A DNA stretch of 25,554 bases from positions 1 through 25,554 of IMG/VR virus record IMGVR_UViG_3300046002_009741; one strand, given 5' to 3'. Under the pieces are notes generated by a model. It did no database searches, had not been told where the DNA came from, and was given only the letters and a program-made list of their open reading frames with translations. Numbering within the stretch: the first letter of the stretch is position 1; each line of letters begins with the position of its first letter. The DNA is from a virus. Of the stretch, positions 9,095 to 15,858 are shown piece after piece. A program made the position numbers and the translations under genes.

Positions 9095-9379
9095 TTACAC
9101 CTTAGTTATTTCAGTTGTCTCAATTAAGTCACGTTGTTTAACTACTTGCTTCTTAACTCTCTCTGGACGATTAGCAGTACCAGCATCTATTTCATCTACG
9201 TTAATCATTTGATATGGTTCTAATGTAATCTCAACTGTTTCAAGTGATTTAACATAAGCACCATTATCTCTAATGTCTTCTGGTAACTGACCATAGAGAT
9301 AAGGTAAGTTAGCTGGATAGATGTTACCATTACGATCCATGTATTGTTGAATTAAAGTTACTTTAGTTGTTAAGTTCAT
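9095..9379 (-). CDS. Small virion-type protein, unknown function
   Basis: This 94-residue protein (starting MNLTTKVTLIQQYMDRNGNI) has a short helical start and then probable beta strands (AYVKSLETVEITLEPYQM). Its C-terminus is charged (VKKQVVKQRDLIETTEITKV). It overlaps the upstream gene by four bases (ATGA). It is presumed structural from its place in the tail module, with no recognised domain. Confidence 0.5.
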   Translation of the reverse strand: MNLTTKVTLIQQYMDRNGNIYPANLPYLYGQLPEDIRDNGAYVKSLETVEITLEPYQMINVDEIDAGTANRPERVKKQVVKQRDLIETTEITKV

Positions 9380-9729
9380 GAGTTTTCTGGTGTATCACCA
9401 GCTTGAGTTAAGAATGTATTTAAATCAATTATATTACCAATAGTGCCAGCACTTAATAATGGAGTTGTACCACCACTAGAATAAGTAGTGGCACTACCTG
9501 GAAATACATATTGTTTAGGAATAACAGTTAATGTGTTATTGAGAATATTAAGTGGAATAACGATACGTTGAACAGTTTTAACTACTGTAGTTGTATCATC
9601 CTTAGTAATAGTTAAGTTAATATCAACAATAAATTCATTTGTACCTTGAGCAATAGCACCAGTAAATGATAATGCTTTAGATAATGTAGGATTTAGTTTC
9701 TCACGGTTGAATGAAGATGAGATAGACAT
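9376..9729 (-). CDS. Small virion-type protein, unknown function
   Basis: This 117-residue protein (starting MSISSSFNREKLNPTLSKAL) consists of Thr/Val-rich strand patterns (EFIVDINLTITKDDTTTVVK) and a Gly/Ser-rich C-terminal part. It looks like a small beta-rich decoration or minor tail protein, but no family is recognised. A 35-base gap separates it from the upstream gene. No Shine-Dalgarno site is visible. Confidence 0.5.
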   Translation of the reverse strand: MSISSSFNREKLNPTLSKALSFTGAIAQGTNEFIVDINLTITKDDTTTVVKTVQRIVIPLNILNNTLTVIPKQYVFPGSATTYSSGGTTPLLSAGTIGNIIDLNTFLTQAGDTPENS

Positions 9730-9764
9730 AGTTGTTACGGTAATTGGTTAAGTTAATAATAACA

Positions 9765-10196
9765 TTAAATTAATTCCTCAACATCACCAACTAAAATAGC
9801 CCCATATCCTGCCAACTCGGCAGGGCTTATCAATATTTGCTCTTGATAGCTAGGGTCTGGTTGAGTCCTTTGAAGTAACGCTATGATGGCATCAAAGTGA
9901 GCTTGGGTTAGTTTACCCCCACGTTTTAAAGTAGTTAAATTTCCAATAATCCAATCAGGTCTTTTTTGGACAATAGCATCTAATATCCTTAAATAGACTG
10001 GACTCTCAGCTATAGCTAATACTTCATTGTCAGCAACCACCGCAGATACTTCCTCTAAGGTAGTTGTCACAGATACTTGTCCTATTGGCACTGGATTATC
10101 TACTAATACTTTATCGTTGAGGTATGAAGTTAATTCCCTGGGAGATAGTTCAGGGAATTGTTCAATTTGAGAAAGCAGCCATTGTTGTTTTGTCAT
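9765..10196 (-). CDS. Conserved-type cyanophage protein next to the fibre genes, unknown function
   Basis: This 143-residue protein has a Leu-rich helical N-terminus (QWLLSQIEQFPELSPREL) and then DNPVPIGQVSVTT. A second helical part (YLRILDAIVQKRPDWIIGNL) leads to a Pro/Ala-containing end (ISPAELAGYGAILVGDVEEL). From memory, the layout resembles short proteins that follow tail fibre genes in other cyanophages, but their role is not known to me. It lies 31 bases downstream of the lectin-like fibre gene on the same strand. Confidence 0.55.
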   Translation of the reverse strand: MTKQQWLLSQIEQFPELSPRELTSYLNDKVLVDNPVPIGQVSVTTTLEEVSAVVADNEVLAIAESPVYLRILDAIVQKRPDWIIGNLTTLKRGGKLTQAHFDAIIALLQRTQPDPSYQEQILISPAELAGYGAILVGDVEELI

Positions 10197-10227
10197 GGTT
10201 TTTAATTATCCACTAATATGATTTTCC

Positions 10228-11118
10228 TCAAGCTACTGTGATGCTGTAGTACTTACCCTGATTGCGCTCAAGCGTTTGGCGGTCGGTGGTGGAGAGTGCC
10301 GATGGGAACGAAATCAATTCTGATACAGTGCCGTCGAATGGGAGCAATGATCCAGTTCCATTCAACGAGCCTATCGCGCTATTGACCCCCGTATAGACGC
10401 TCGTAATTGTTGCGCTATCCCATTCCGTGCCGTTCTTAAACAGTTTCCACTGCTCGCTTCCGGTGCTTGATATAGATGTGATTAAAGTGGGTGTATTTGA
10501 AATAGCAACTTCTGCGGCGAAACCACTGCCTCCTCCGCCTCCCGTCGCTGTAGTGTTGGCTAAGTTCAAAAACCCAGCCGACGCAGCTCCACTTGAAATT
10601 TGGTTTGCAATTAAGTAAAAACGGCCAATTTGTCCAGAAGACCACTGCCCAAAAACAGTCCCAAATTCATTTTCAATCTTTGGTGTGAATAAAACAAACA
10701 GACTGTGCGTTGTGTCAATAAGCGGAGAAGGGGCAGCTAAATAATCATCCACGCCATCGAACAAGATGGCAGGCTTTCCGCCTTCCGTTTGTAAAACGCC
10801 ATTGCTAACAATCTGTGGCTGATTAGCTGCCGTGGTCTGCGTAGCGTTGCGCCCATTGCCTGATTGGTCATACCAAATGGTGACAAAACCGCTGCCAGTG
10901 CCGACAAATGCTAACAAAGCTAATATATCTAAATTACCTTGAGAATCAAACCCAATATCTAATTGTGCGTTATCACTACTTCTCTTGACTCTAATACAAA
11001 AACCAGTATAAAGCCTTCTTAATCTCCTTAATCCATAAGCGACAGAGGCTATAGCAAAAATTAAATCAAGAACACCTTTAAAACCACCCAACACCACCAT
11101 TCTAGTAGAAGTTCTCAT
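10228..11118 (-). CDS. Putative tail fibre / receptor-binding protein with lectin-like (arabinofuranosidase-type) fold
   Basis: This 296-residue protein has YGLRRLRRLYTGFCIRVKRS (about 28-47), DIGF, then FVTIWYDQSGNGRNATQ (78-94), GGKPAILFDGVDDYL (113-127) and a Gly-rich loop. This series resembles the catalytic-like domain of fungal-type alpha-L-arabinofuranosidase B and related concanavalin-type lectin domains found in phage fibres. A carbohydrate-binding role is likely; enzyme activity is not shown. The N-terminal helix-like segment may anchor it to the tail. DNA from about 10228 to 10915 is clearly richer in G+C than the first 68 codons and the neighbouring genes, which suggests a domain acquired by recombination. 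The start overlaps the upstream gene by four bases. Confidence 0.68.
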   Translation of the reverse strand: MRTSTRMVVLGGFKGVLDLIFAIASVAYGLRRLRRLYTGFCIRVKRSSDNAQLDIGFDSQGNLDILALLAFVGTGSGFVTIWYDQSGNGRNATQTTAANQPQIVSNGVLQTEGGKPAILFDGVDDYLAAPSPLIDTTHSLFVLFTPKIENEFGTVFGQWSSGQIGRFYLIANQISSGAASAGFLNLANTTATGGGGGSGFAAEVAISNTPTLITSISSTGSEQWKLFKNGTEWDSATITSVYTGVNSAIGSLNGTGSLLPFDGTVSELISFPSALSTTDRQTLERNQGKYYSITVA

Positions 11119-11834
11119 GGTGCAAAACTCCTAGCGCGTATAGTCCCTGTTTCTGAGTTAGCAGCCGGGGCAATTGCACCGTTAGTAACCAGATATCCCC
11201 ACAAACTTGAACTGGTTAAAATAAACAATTGATTTAAGTCTCTAATAACGCCAACAACCTTACCCCCTCCTTTAGCTAAACTCATAGGTACATTGAAACC
11301 TACAGGGTCTAGAACAGGGTCAGAACCAATTGTCCAGATACTATTATCTGCAATATTTGTAGGTGCTGTAGGGTATAAGTGTACCGCAAAAGAAGTCATA
11401 CCTGCTGGTACAGAAGATAGATTGAGAGATATTTCAAAATAAGAAAGGAATATACCTTTACCAGCTTCGCCTATATTTTGAAGTTGGAATAGACCGCCAT
11501 AAACATCAAAGTTTGGTGCAGAAGCAGTATAAGTTGTAGTAGCAGCGCGAGTAATTGTAATTGTGGTTGAGGATTCATAAGCTGACTTTGGAGGGATGCG
11601 ATCGCCTATCAGTTTCCAAATCGCAGACAACCAACCTAAGTTACCCACACCACCGGTAGGTATAGTAGCATCTGTTATTTTAGTGCCAAAGTTAACCGTG
11701 GTAGAGCCTCCGCCACCGCTACTAGGATTTAAGAGTGCTGCTACTTCGGCATTAGCCACAGCTTGCGTTAATTCAGATTGCCCATATTCGCCATTTTCAT
11801 ATCTAGGCAGGTCGCCTTTATTTATCGTAGGCAT
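11115..11834 (-). CDS. Putative tail fibre or baseplate protein
   Basis: This 239-residue protein is the first gene of the tail operon. Its N-terminus (MPTINKGDLPRYENGEYGQS) is followed by a short helix (ELTQAVANAEVAALL) and a Gly/Ser linker (SSGGGGSTT). It then turns into a Thr/Ser/Ala-rich beta-structured body with VYGGLFQLQNIGEAGKGIFL and many aromatic residues. This modular build suits a virion surface protein. The downstream overlap with the lectin-like fibre gene suggests the two act together. A promoter lies just upstream (11870-11898). The coding DNA contains one HIP1 octamer. No Shine-Dalgarno site is visible. Confidence 0.55.
   Translation of the reverse strand: MPTINKGDLPRYENGEYGQSELTQAVANAEVAALLNPSSGGGGSTTVNFGTKITDATIPTGGVGNLGWLSAIWKLIGDRIPPKSAYESSTTITITRAATTTYTASAPNFDVYGGLFQLQNIGEAGKGIFLSYFEISLNLSSVPAGMTSFAVHLYPTAPTNIADNSIWTIGSDPVLDPVGFNVPMSLAKGGGKVVGVIRDLNQLFILTSSSLWGYLVTNGAIAPAANSETGTIRARSFAP
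11598..11605. other. HIP1 octamer GCGATCGC
   Basis: The highly iterated palindrome HIP1 is over-represented in many cyanobacterial genomes. One copy lies here, inside the fibre/baseplate gene, and another at 23545-23552 inside the reductase gene. In AT-rich DNA this supports a cyanobacterial host. Confidence 0.8.
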
Positions 11835-11889
11835 ACTTAAAAGCGTGTGTTAAAATATACTATATTTACATTTTACGATGCTTTTAAGT
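11835..11889. repeat. 10-bp inverted repeat flanking the tail-operon transcription start
   Basis: ACTTAAAAGC at 11835-11844 and GCTTTTAAGT at 11880-11889 are perfect inverted copies 35 bases apart. One arm lies in the spacer of the tail-operon promoter and the other abuts the ATG at 11834. Only one arm would be transcribed, so a DNA operator is more likely than an RNA hairpin. Confidence 0.5.
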
Positions 11890-11898
11890 TTTATGCAA
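11870..11898 (-). promoter_or_regulatory. Sigma70-like promoter of the tail operon
   Basis: On the minus strand TTGCAT (11898-11893), a 17-base spacer and TAAAAT (11875-11870) form a good -35/-10 pair. Transcription would start around 11863, leaving a leader of about 30 bases before the ATG at 11834. Confidence 0.55.
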
Positions 11899-11964
11899 AA
11901 AAAATTATGGAGTTAAATAATTGCAGTAATTAATTTAAAAACTTCTTGCATTAATCCCGTATTT

Positions 11965-12007
11965 GGAGAGGGTTTTGAAACCTACATCAAAATCTTTTAC
12001 CCTCTCC
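11965..12007 (-). terminator. Stem-loop after the DUF1828-like frame, possible terminator
   Basis: GGAGAGGG (11965-11972) pairs with CCCTCTCC (12000-12007), and an inner TTTTGA/TCAAAA pairing extends the structure. It lies at the end of the accessory operon and just before the tail-operon promoter. No clear T-tract follows on the minus strand, so termination is tentative. Confidence 0.4.
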
Positions 12008-12237
12008 TAAAAATCCGCACTTCTATCTTCTTCGTGGCAGTTTACATAGACCCACCCTAATGTACATCCTAAGTCGGTGATATGCTCTACGTCTCCATCT
12101 TTATTTAGCTTTAAGTAAACATCTATAATTGCACCATCCGGTAAAGTAAATGGTGTTTTTAACTTTATGTACCCATAGCCATTTTCTTTAACAGTAAATA
12201 AATTGTTAAATTCTTCCTCTAGCTTAAAAATTAACGC
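12007..12237 (-). CDS. DUF1828-like domain lacking a start codon, probably translated by -1 frameshift
   Basis: This 76-codon open frame, starting GCG TTA ATT, has no ATG, GTG or TTG before its conserved part. A stop (TAA) closes the frame four codons upstream of TTA. The sequence EEEFNNLFTVKENGYG, then KTPFTLPDGAIIDVYL and ITDLGCTLGWV, resembles DUF1828-type domains (TPF, DG-I-I-D-Y/F-L, TDLGxTL). The frame ends DRSADF and seems to lack the usual C-terminal half. It begins exactly at the -1 continuation of the A AAA AAG heptamer in the upstream gene. Options are programmed frameshifting to a fusion of about 175 residues, initiation at ATT (12231) or TTA, a decaying gene, or a one-base assembly error in the A-run. 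Confidence 0.55.
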   Translation of the reverse strand, partial: ALIFKLEEEFNNLFTVKENGYGYIKLKTPFTLPDGAIIDVYLKLNKDGDVEHITDLGCTLGWVYVNCHEEDRSADF

Positions 12238-12533
12238 TTTTTTACCTTAACTTTAATTACCTCATCTGCTACAGATGTGTATTCTGACCTAATTACTAGT
12301 TCATGATTTTCATGCAAAAGCATAAATTCATAAATATCTACAGGAAGTGATTTAGACCTAAAACTTTCGCGCACATCACCAATATCAAACAACCCTAAAT
12401 CTAATACTTTAGTTAGGGCGTTTTTTATTTTCTCCCACTTACTCAAGAAATTTTTAATACTTTCTTGAGCGTGATTAACTTCTTCTGTTTCTAAATTACA
12501 GGTTTTGCAAGCGAGTCTAAATTCATGAGACAT
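12231..12533 (-). CDS. Small protein with a CxxC pair, unknown function
   Basis: This 100-residue protein has CKTCN at residues 9-13, a single potential metal-binding pair near the N-terminus. A mixed helical body follows (AQESIKNFLSKWEKIKNALT, then DIYEFMLLHENHELVIRSEY). No family is recognised. AAGG nine bases before the ATG acts as a plausible Shine-Dalgarno site. Its last codons form the A AAA AAG heptamer, so it may be the N-terminal half of a larger fusion with the DUF1828-like frame. It belongs to the operon that starts at the promoter near 13690. Confidence 0.65.
   Translation of the reverse strand: MSHEFRLACKTCNLETEEVNHAQESIKNFLSKWEKIKNALTKVLDLGLFDIGDVRESFRSKSLPVDIYEFMLLHENHELVIRSEYTSVADEVIKVKVKKR
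12237..12243 (-). promoter_or_regulatory. Candidate slippery heptamer A AAA AAG
   Basis: The codons GTA AAA AAG CGT TAA at the end of the 100-residue gene place A AAA AAG, the same heptamer as in E. coli dnaX, in the correct phase two codons before the stop. A -1 slip reads straight into the DUF1828-like frame. No strong downstream stem was seen. Confidence 0.5.
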
Positions 12534-12557
12534 TTTAAATTACCTTTACTTTAACCT

Positions 12558-12851
12558 TTAACTTTCTAGAAAACTTAAATTGCCTGACTTCCAGTCTTCA
12601 GGATCGATAGACTTAATTTGTTTATACAACTCTTCAAGCTGTGCGACGCTATAAAGCTTGTCTACCCCTGCATTCACGCCCTGGATTTTGTTATTTTGGA
12701 GGAATTTAATAAGCTTATATGTGTTCAGACCTTCCCGCCCGTAATTGGGGTTTCGCTCCACTAATTCTGGGAAGTTAGCCTCTGTAAAGAAATACTCATA
12801 CATTTCCTCAAACTTAATATGGGTTCTGCATTTCGGTAAATTAATTAACAT
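12558..12851 (-). CDS. Small protein, unknown function
   Basis: This 97-residue, mostly helical, charged protein (MLINLPKCRTHIKFEEMYEY at the start, VAQLEELYKQIKSIDPEDWK near the end) has no recognised domain. It has one of the best ribosome binding sites in the window: AGGAGG (12864-12859), seven bases before the ATG and lying inside the last codons of the upstream gene. The stop of that gene is three bases away. Confidence 0.65.
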   Translation of the reverse strand: MLINLPKCRTHIKFEEMYEYFFTEANFPELVERNPNYGREGLNTYKLIKFLQNNKIQGVNAGVDKLYSVAQLEELYKQIKSIDPEDWKSGNLSFLES

Positions 12852-12854
12852 TTT

Positions 12855-13277
12855 TTATCCTCCTAAACTAATTAAATAAAACTTAAAAAACTCTCTCCAA
12901 GAACTAACTCTCTCGCCAACGGGAAGAAAATCTTTACCTTGTTTTGTCCACAGTAAAAATTTATAGACTACTTTTTTGAGCTTTAAGTTACACCTATCTA
13001 AAAAAACAATAAATGCGTAAAATAACCAAAGTAATGGATAAACATCTGTCCTTACGTACAAATCATCATTCCAAAAACCCGGCACACGATAATAAGAAAA
13101 ATCCATAGCCAGTGGCTTAAATTTAACGCCATCACTTACACAAACGGAATCAAATATTGAAGGTTTTGGCAAAATAAATATTTGCGGGCTGTCCTTAGTT
13201 ATTTCGTAACGATGTTCTATATAAATCCCAGGATTTACTTCAGGAGTTATTTTCCCCACAAATTTTAGTATTAGCAT
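12855..13277 (-). CDS. Putative membrane protein, unknown function
   Basis: This 140-residue protein has beta-rich first 75 residues (KFVGKITPEVNPGIYIEHRY). One hydrophobic segment near 80-97 (VYPLLWLFYAFIVFLDRC) could cross the membrane. A basic, aromatic C-terminus follows. No signal peptide or known family is seen. A GAGAAAG-like Shine-Dalgarno site precedes the ATG. It is third from the promoter near 13690, counting the start-less frame between it and the STAS-like gene. A role at the host envelope is possible but not shown. Confidence 0.6.
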   Translation of the reverse strand: MLILKFVGKITPEVNPGIYIEHRYEITKDSPQIFILPKPSIFDSVCVSDGVKFKPLAMDFSYYRVPGFWNDDLYVRTDVYPLLWLFYAFIVFLDRCNLKLKKVVYKFLLWTKQGKDFLPVGERVSSWREFFKFYLISLGG

Positions 13278-13393
13278 TTTACTTTCTCACTTACGACTAT
13301 TTTTAAATTAGGATATTGACTTACGACTTCTAGCCTATCATCTAAGCTAATTACTAAATTCTCATCTTCCTCATCTTTCCCTAGTATTTTTAG
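13271..13393 (-). pseudogene. Open 40-codon frame without a start codon, possible gene remnant
   Basis: The 112 bases between the STAS-like gene and the membrane-protein gene contain one open frame with protein-like sequence (DENLVISLDDRLEVVSQYPN, then KIVVSEKVKC). Its stop overlaps the ATG of the next gene. It has no ATG, GTG or TTG start, and a TAA closes it upstream. It is in the -1 frame relative to the preceding gene, but no slippery heptamer joins them. It may be a remnant, a chance frame, or be read by an unusual start. Confidence 0.25.
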
Positions 13394-13656
13394 TTATTAG
13401 CATAACTTTTAAAAACTCCTTGTAAAACTTCCCAACCGTCTCCCGTTATATTAGTAGTCTCCAATTTATCTTTAACATCAACTAAAGAAAATTCCTTAAT
13501 TAATTGGCTAAAAAATATCCTAAAGAAACTAAAATGAAAAACTCTAACTCCCTCGAAACTTAATTCTACAATTTCCCCAGGGTGATCATAAAGGATATGC
13601 CCGTCGCCGTGACATATAGCATACTCGCCAGTTATCTCAAAGATTTTAAGTTGCAT
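13390..13656 (-). CDS. STAS-like DUF4325 family protein (putative)
   Basis: This 88-residue protein begins MQLKIFEITGEYAICHGDGH, then EIVELSFEGVRVFHFSFFRI and a helix SQLIKEFSLVDVKDKL, ending with TGDGWEVLQGVFKSY. The order strand, D/E-L-F-x-G-V strand, S-F helix and short C-terminal helix resembles the STAS-like DUF4325 family. That family often has a TS-S/A-F motif where this protein has HFSFF. Its molecular role is unknown. It is the first gene after a strong promoter (13680-13708), so it leads an accessory operon. The family call is from memory of the pattern. Confidence 0.55.
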   Translation of the reverse strand: MQLKIFEITGEYAICHGDGHILYDHPGEIVELSFEGVRVFHFSFFRIFFSQLIKEFSLVDVKDKLETTNITGDGWEVLQGVFKSYANN

Positions 13657-13679
13657 TTTTTTAACTTTAACTTAATCCT

Positions 13680-13708
13680 ACTATATACTTTTTATATACC
13701 GCCGTCAA
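13680..13708 (-). promoter_or_regulatory. Sigma70-like promoter of the STAS-like operon
   Basis: On the minus strand TTGACG (13708-13703), a 17-base spacer and TATAGT (13685-13680) form a near-consensus promoter. The -35 box contains the TGA stop of the C5 methyltransferase gene. About 30 bases here are almost the same as in the promoter at 16296-16324. Confidence 0.72.
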
Positions 13709-14721
13709 TCCCCAAAAGTATTAAAAGTATTTTTTATCTCCTCACAAATTACTTTAATAAGTAATGGTGGTACAGAATTGCCAATTACATGAACATCCAA
13801 GGCGTTTTTGCCAGAAAATTCATAACTTGGCGGAAAAGTCTGCAATCTGGCCAAACACGCCACGTTTAAGCTTTTTACAACGCCATTTATGCTTACGTCT
13901 ATTAACTTTTCCCTATTCGCACCCTTTCCATCGCTTCCTAAAGATGCTTTTATTGTCCAAATTGGTGAATCTTCCTCACGGATTTTATTCACCTTACTTC
14001 TTGCGCCAACTCTTTCTACGACTACCTTGGCATTACTAAAGCCTTTATTCCTTAAACTTAGAGAGTTGAGTTGTTTTCTGGTTAAACTAACTTCTTTTAA
14101 ATTAGGGATTAAATCTTCAATTGCTGAGTACCATCCTACCCATTCACCATTATTTTTACTATGCGTAGAACTAATCCTTACGGCAGGGAAATTTCTATAG
14201 TTAAAAATAGTAATTAATCTTTGGCGAGTTTGTGGCACGCCATAGTCAGCACAGTTAACTATCTCCTCAAAACTTATTTCATAGCCTAATTCCTTAAGGT
14301 AATTTTTAAATTTAATATAAACCTCGCTTTTAGCATAAGCCCTAACGTTTTCTAAAATTACATATTCAGGTCTAAATAAAGTATAAAACTTCCTTGTCTT
14401 CCAAATGACTTTTGCACTTTCGGAATTAGGATTTTTATTTAGTTTTAATTGGGAATACTCCTGACATGGTGGCGAAGTTTGGATTACTAAAATCTCATTA
14501 TTCTTTTCCCTTGCCTCTTTTAATGGAATATGTTTTATAACACTTAGGATACTTACCTCTCCTATATCTTGGCAAATTACTTTACCTAAATTCTTCTCAT
14601 ATAATTCCGCCACTTTCTTATCCCACTCAATCCCCAGCAAAGGCATAAACCCAGCTTGGATTGCTCCCAAAGTTGAGCCGCCACCGCCGCTAAAATGCGA
14701 AAACCATAAAAACTTTTTCAT
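13705..14721 (-). CDS. DNA (cytosine-5) methyltransferase
   Basis: This 338-residue enzyme transfers a methyl group from S-adenosylmethionine to C5 of cytosine in a specific DNA site. All key motifs are present: motif I FSGGGGSTLGA (10-20), motif IV SPPCQ with catalytic Cys86, motif VI ENV (124-126), motif VIII QTRQR (164-168), motif IX LQTFPPSYEF (293-302) and motif X GNSVPP (314-319). The target recognition region lies between VIII and IX, so the site cannot be read from the sequence. The length is typical for a complete enzyme. No restriction enzyme gene is adjacent, which suits a solitary phage methyltransferase that protects phage DNA. It is the last gene of its operon, and its ATG overlaps the upstream stop (TAATG). 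Confidence 0.92.
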   Translation of the reverse strand: MKKFLWFSHFSGGGGSTLGAIQAGFMPLLGIEWDKKVAELYEKNLGKVICQDIGEVSILSVIKHIPLKEAREKNNEILVIQTSPPCQEYSQLKLNKNPNSESAKVIWKTRKFYTLFRPEYVILENVRAYAKSEVYIKFKNYLKELGYEISFEEIVNCADYGVPQTRQRLITIFNYRNFPAVRISSTHSKNNGEWVGWYSAIEDLIPNLKEVSLTRKQLNSLSLRNKGFSNAKVVVERVGARSKVNKIREEDSPIWTIKASLGSDGKGANREKLIDVSINGVVKSLNVACLARLQTFPPSYEFSGKNALDVHVIGNSVPPLLIKVICEEIKNTFNTFGD

Positions 14722-14945
14722 TATTTCAAAACCCTACTTTCTATTTCTTTGCTAATCTCCAAAACTTTCCAGCGGCACTGATTTAGGTATTTAAAGGATT
14801 TATAATAATTTTTATAATCCTTACTTTTCTCCTGCGCCACAGATTGTTTTTCCAATATTTCTACGCTTTCTTTTATGTTATAAAGCATCTGCCACAATAC
14901 CTCTATATGAAGTATTTTTATTGTGTTTAAAAATGGGTCATACAT
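14721..14945 (-). CDS. Small protein between two methyltransferase genes, unknown function
   Basis: This 74-residue protein is helical and charged (MYDPFLNTIKILHIEVLWQM, then ESVEILEKQSVAQEKSKDYK) and has no recognised family. It overlaps the adenine methyltransferase gene by eight bases at its start and the cytosine methyltransferase gene by one base at its stop, so it is a coupled member of the methyltransferase operon. An accessory role to one of the two enzymes is possible. Confidence 0.6.
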   Translation of the reverse strand: MYDPFLNTIKILHIEVLWQMLYNIKESVEILEKQSVAQEKSKDYKNYYKSFKYLNQCRWKVLEISKEIESRVLK

Positions 14946-15858
14946 TACTAATAATTAACTCCTTAACTTTACCTCTTTCCGCGCCTTTACTATTTATCGT
15001 ACCATTTCTCCAAACTTCATTAATTTTAAATTCATCCCCATTGTACAAATCTAAAATAAAACTATTGTGAGAATTGCAAAGTAAAAACTTTATTTTATTT
15101 TCATTGTATTCCCTACATACGTCTCTTAATTTAACTTGCTCATCTTCCCCAAACGGGCTTTTGTTATAACCATTAAAAGTCCCATGATAAGGTGGATCTA
15201 AAAATACAAAATCGCCAGGTTGAGGCAAATGACTAATATTAAAGAAAGATGTATTAACTACCGCTACATTATTACTGTTTAAGGCTAAGTTTGCCTCACT
15301 TAATAATATTGGCTGGTAAATCTTTTGTGTTAAATCCCCCATCGGGACATTAAACTCGCCATTTTTATTAACGCGATACATTCCTGATCTACAAGCCTTA
15401 TTTAAGTAAATAAACTTTGCGGCATTATAAACATCTAACGTAAAAGTTTTGTTCCTTACTTCTTCAAAAAAAACCTTATCGTGAGATTCTGCAAATTCCT
15501 TTAAAAGAACTTGTTTTAATTTACTTAAATTATCCTTAACTTCTTTATAAGTATTCACTAAATCCGAGTTTAAATCACTTAACAAAGCCCTCTGTATTAA
15601 CCCCGCATTTTGGAGATGGAAAAACATTGCGCCGCCACCTAAAAATGGCTCAAAATAAGTATTAAATTCGGCGGGGATTAATCCTAATTCTTCGTATTGA
15701 GGAATTAATCTAGTTTTGCCTCCTACCCACTTAAGGAATGGTTTAAAATTTTTATCTTTAACTATTTCTGTTAAACAATTAAAGTCATGTTCGTATTTTA
15801 ATTTTGCATTATTGGGAAGGACGGTTATAGCTTGAGGGTTGTTGTATGCGATCTTCAT
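14938..15858 (-). CDS. dam: Dam-type DNA (adenine-N6) methyltransferase (D12 class)
   Basis: This 306-residue enzyme methylates adenine N6 in DNA. Dam-family members usually recognise GATC. Motifs are FLKWVGGKTRL (41-51, the D12-class N-terminal motif), FEPFLGGGAMFF (69-80, S-adenosylmethionine binding) and the catalytic DPPY (221-224). A region resembling the Dam recognition segment (YLNKACRSGMYRVNKNGEFN, 151-170) supports the GATC family. About 38 extra residues precede the first motif. The start overlaps the upstream gene (ATGA). The likely role is protecting phage DNA from host enzymes. The symbol reflects family, not proven specificity. Confidence 0.92.
   Translation of the reverse strand: MKIAYNNPQAITVLPNNAKLKYEHDFNCLTEIVKDKNFKPFLKWVGGKTRLIPQYEELGLIPAEFNTYFEPFLGGGAMFFHLQNAGLIQRALLSDLNSDLVNTYKEVKDNLSKLKQVLLKEFAESHDKVFFEEVRNKTFTLDVYNAAKFIYLNKACRSGMYRVNKNGEFNVPMGDLTQKIYQPILLSEANLALNSNNVAVVNTSFFNISHLPQPGDFVFLDPPYHGTFNGYNKSPFGEDEQVKLRDVCREYNENKIKFLLCNSHNSFILDLYNGDEFKINEVWRNGTINSKGAERGKVKELIISNV

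Noticed and set aside
10436-10645. 69-residue minus-strand frame and a plus-strand frame at 10427-10618 within the fibre gene
   Set aside because: They arise in the GC-richer part, where stops are fewer. The fibre frame itself has clear domain motifs.
13764-14200. Two overlapping plus-strand frames (91 and 103 residues) opposite the C5 methyltransferase
   Set aside because: Both are antisense to conserved methyltransferase motifs and have no protein-like features of their own.
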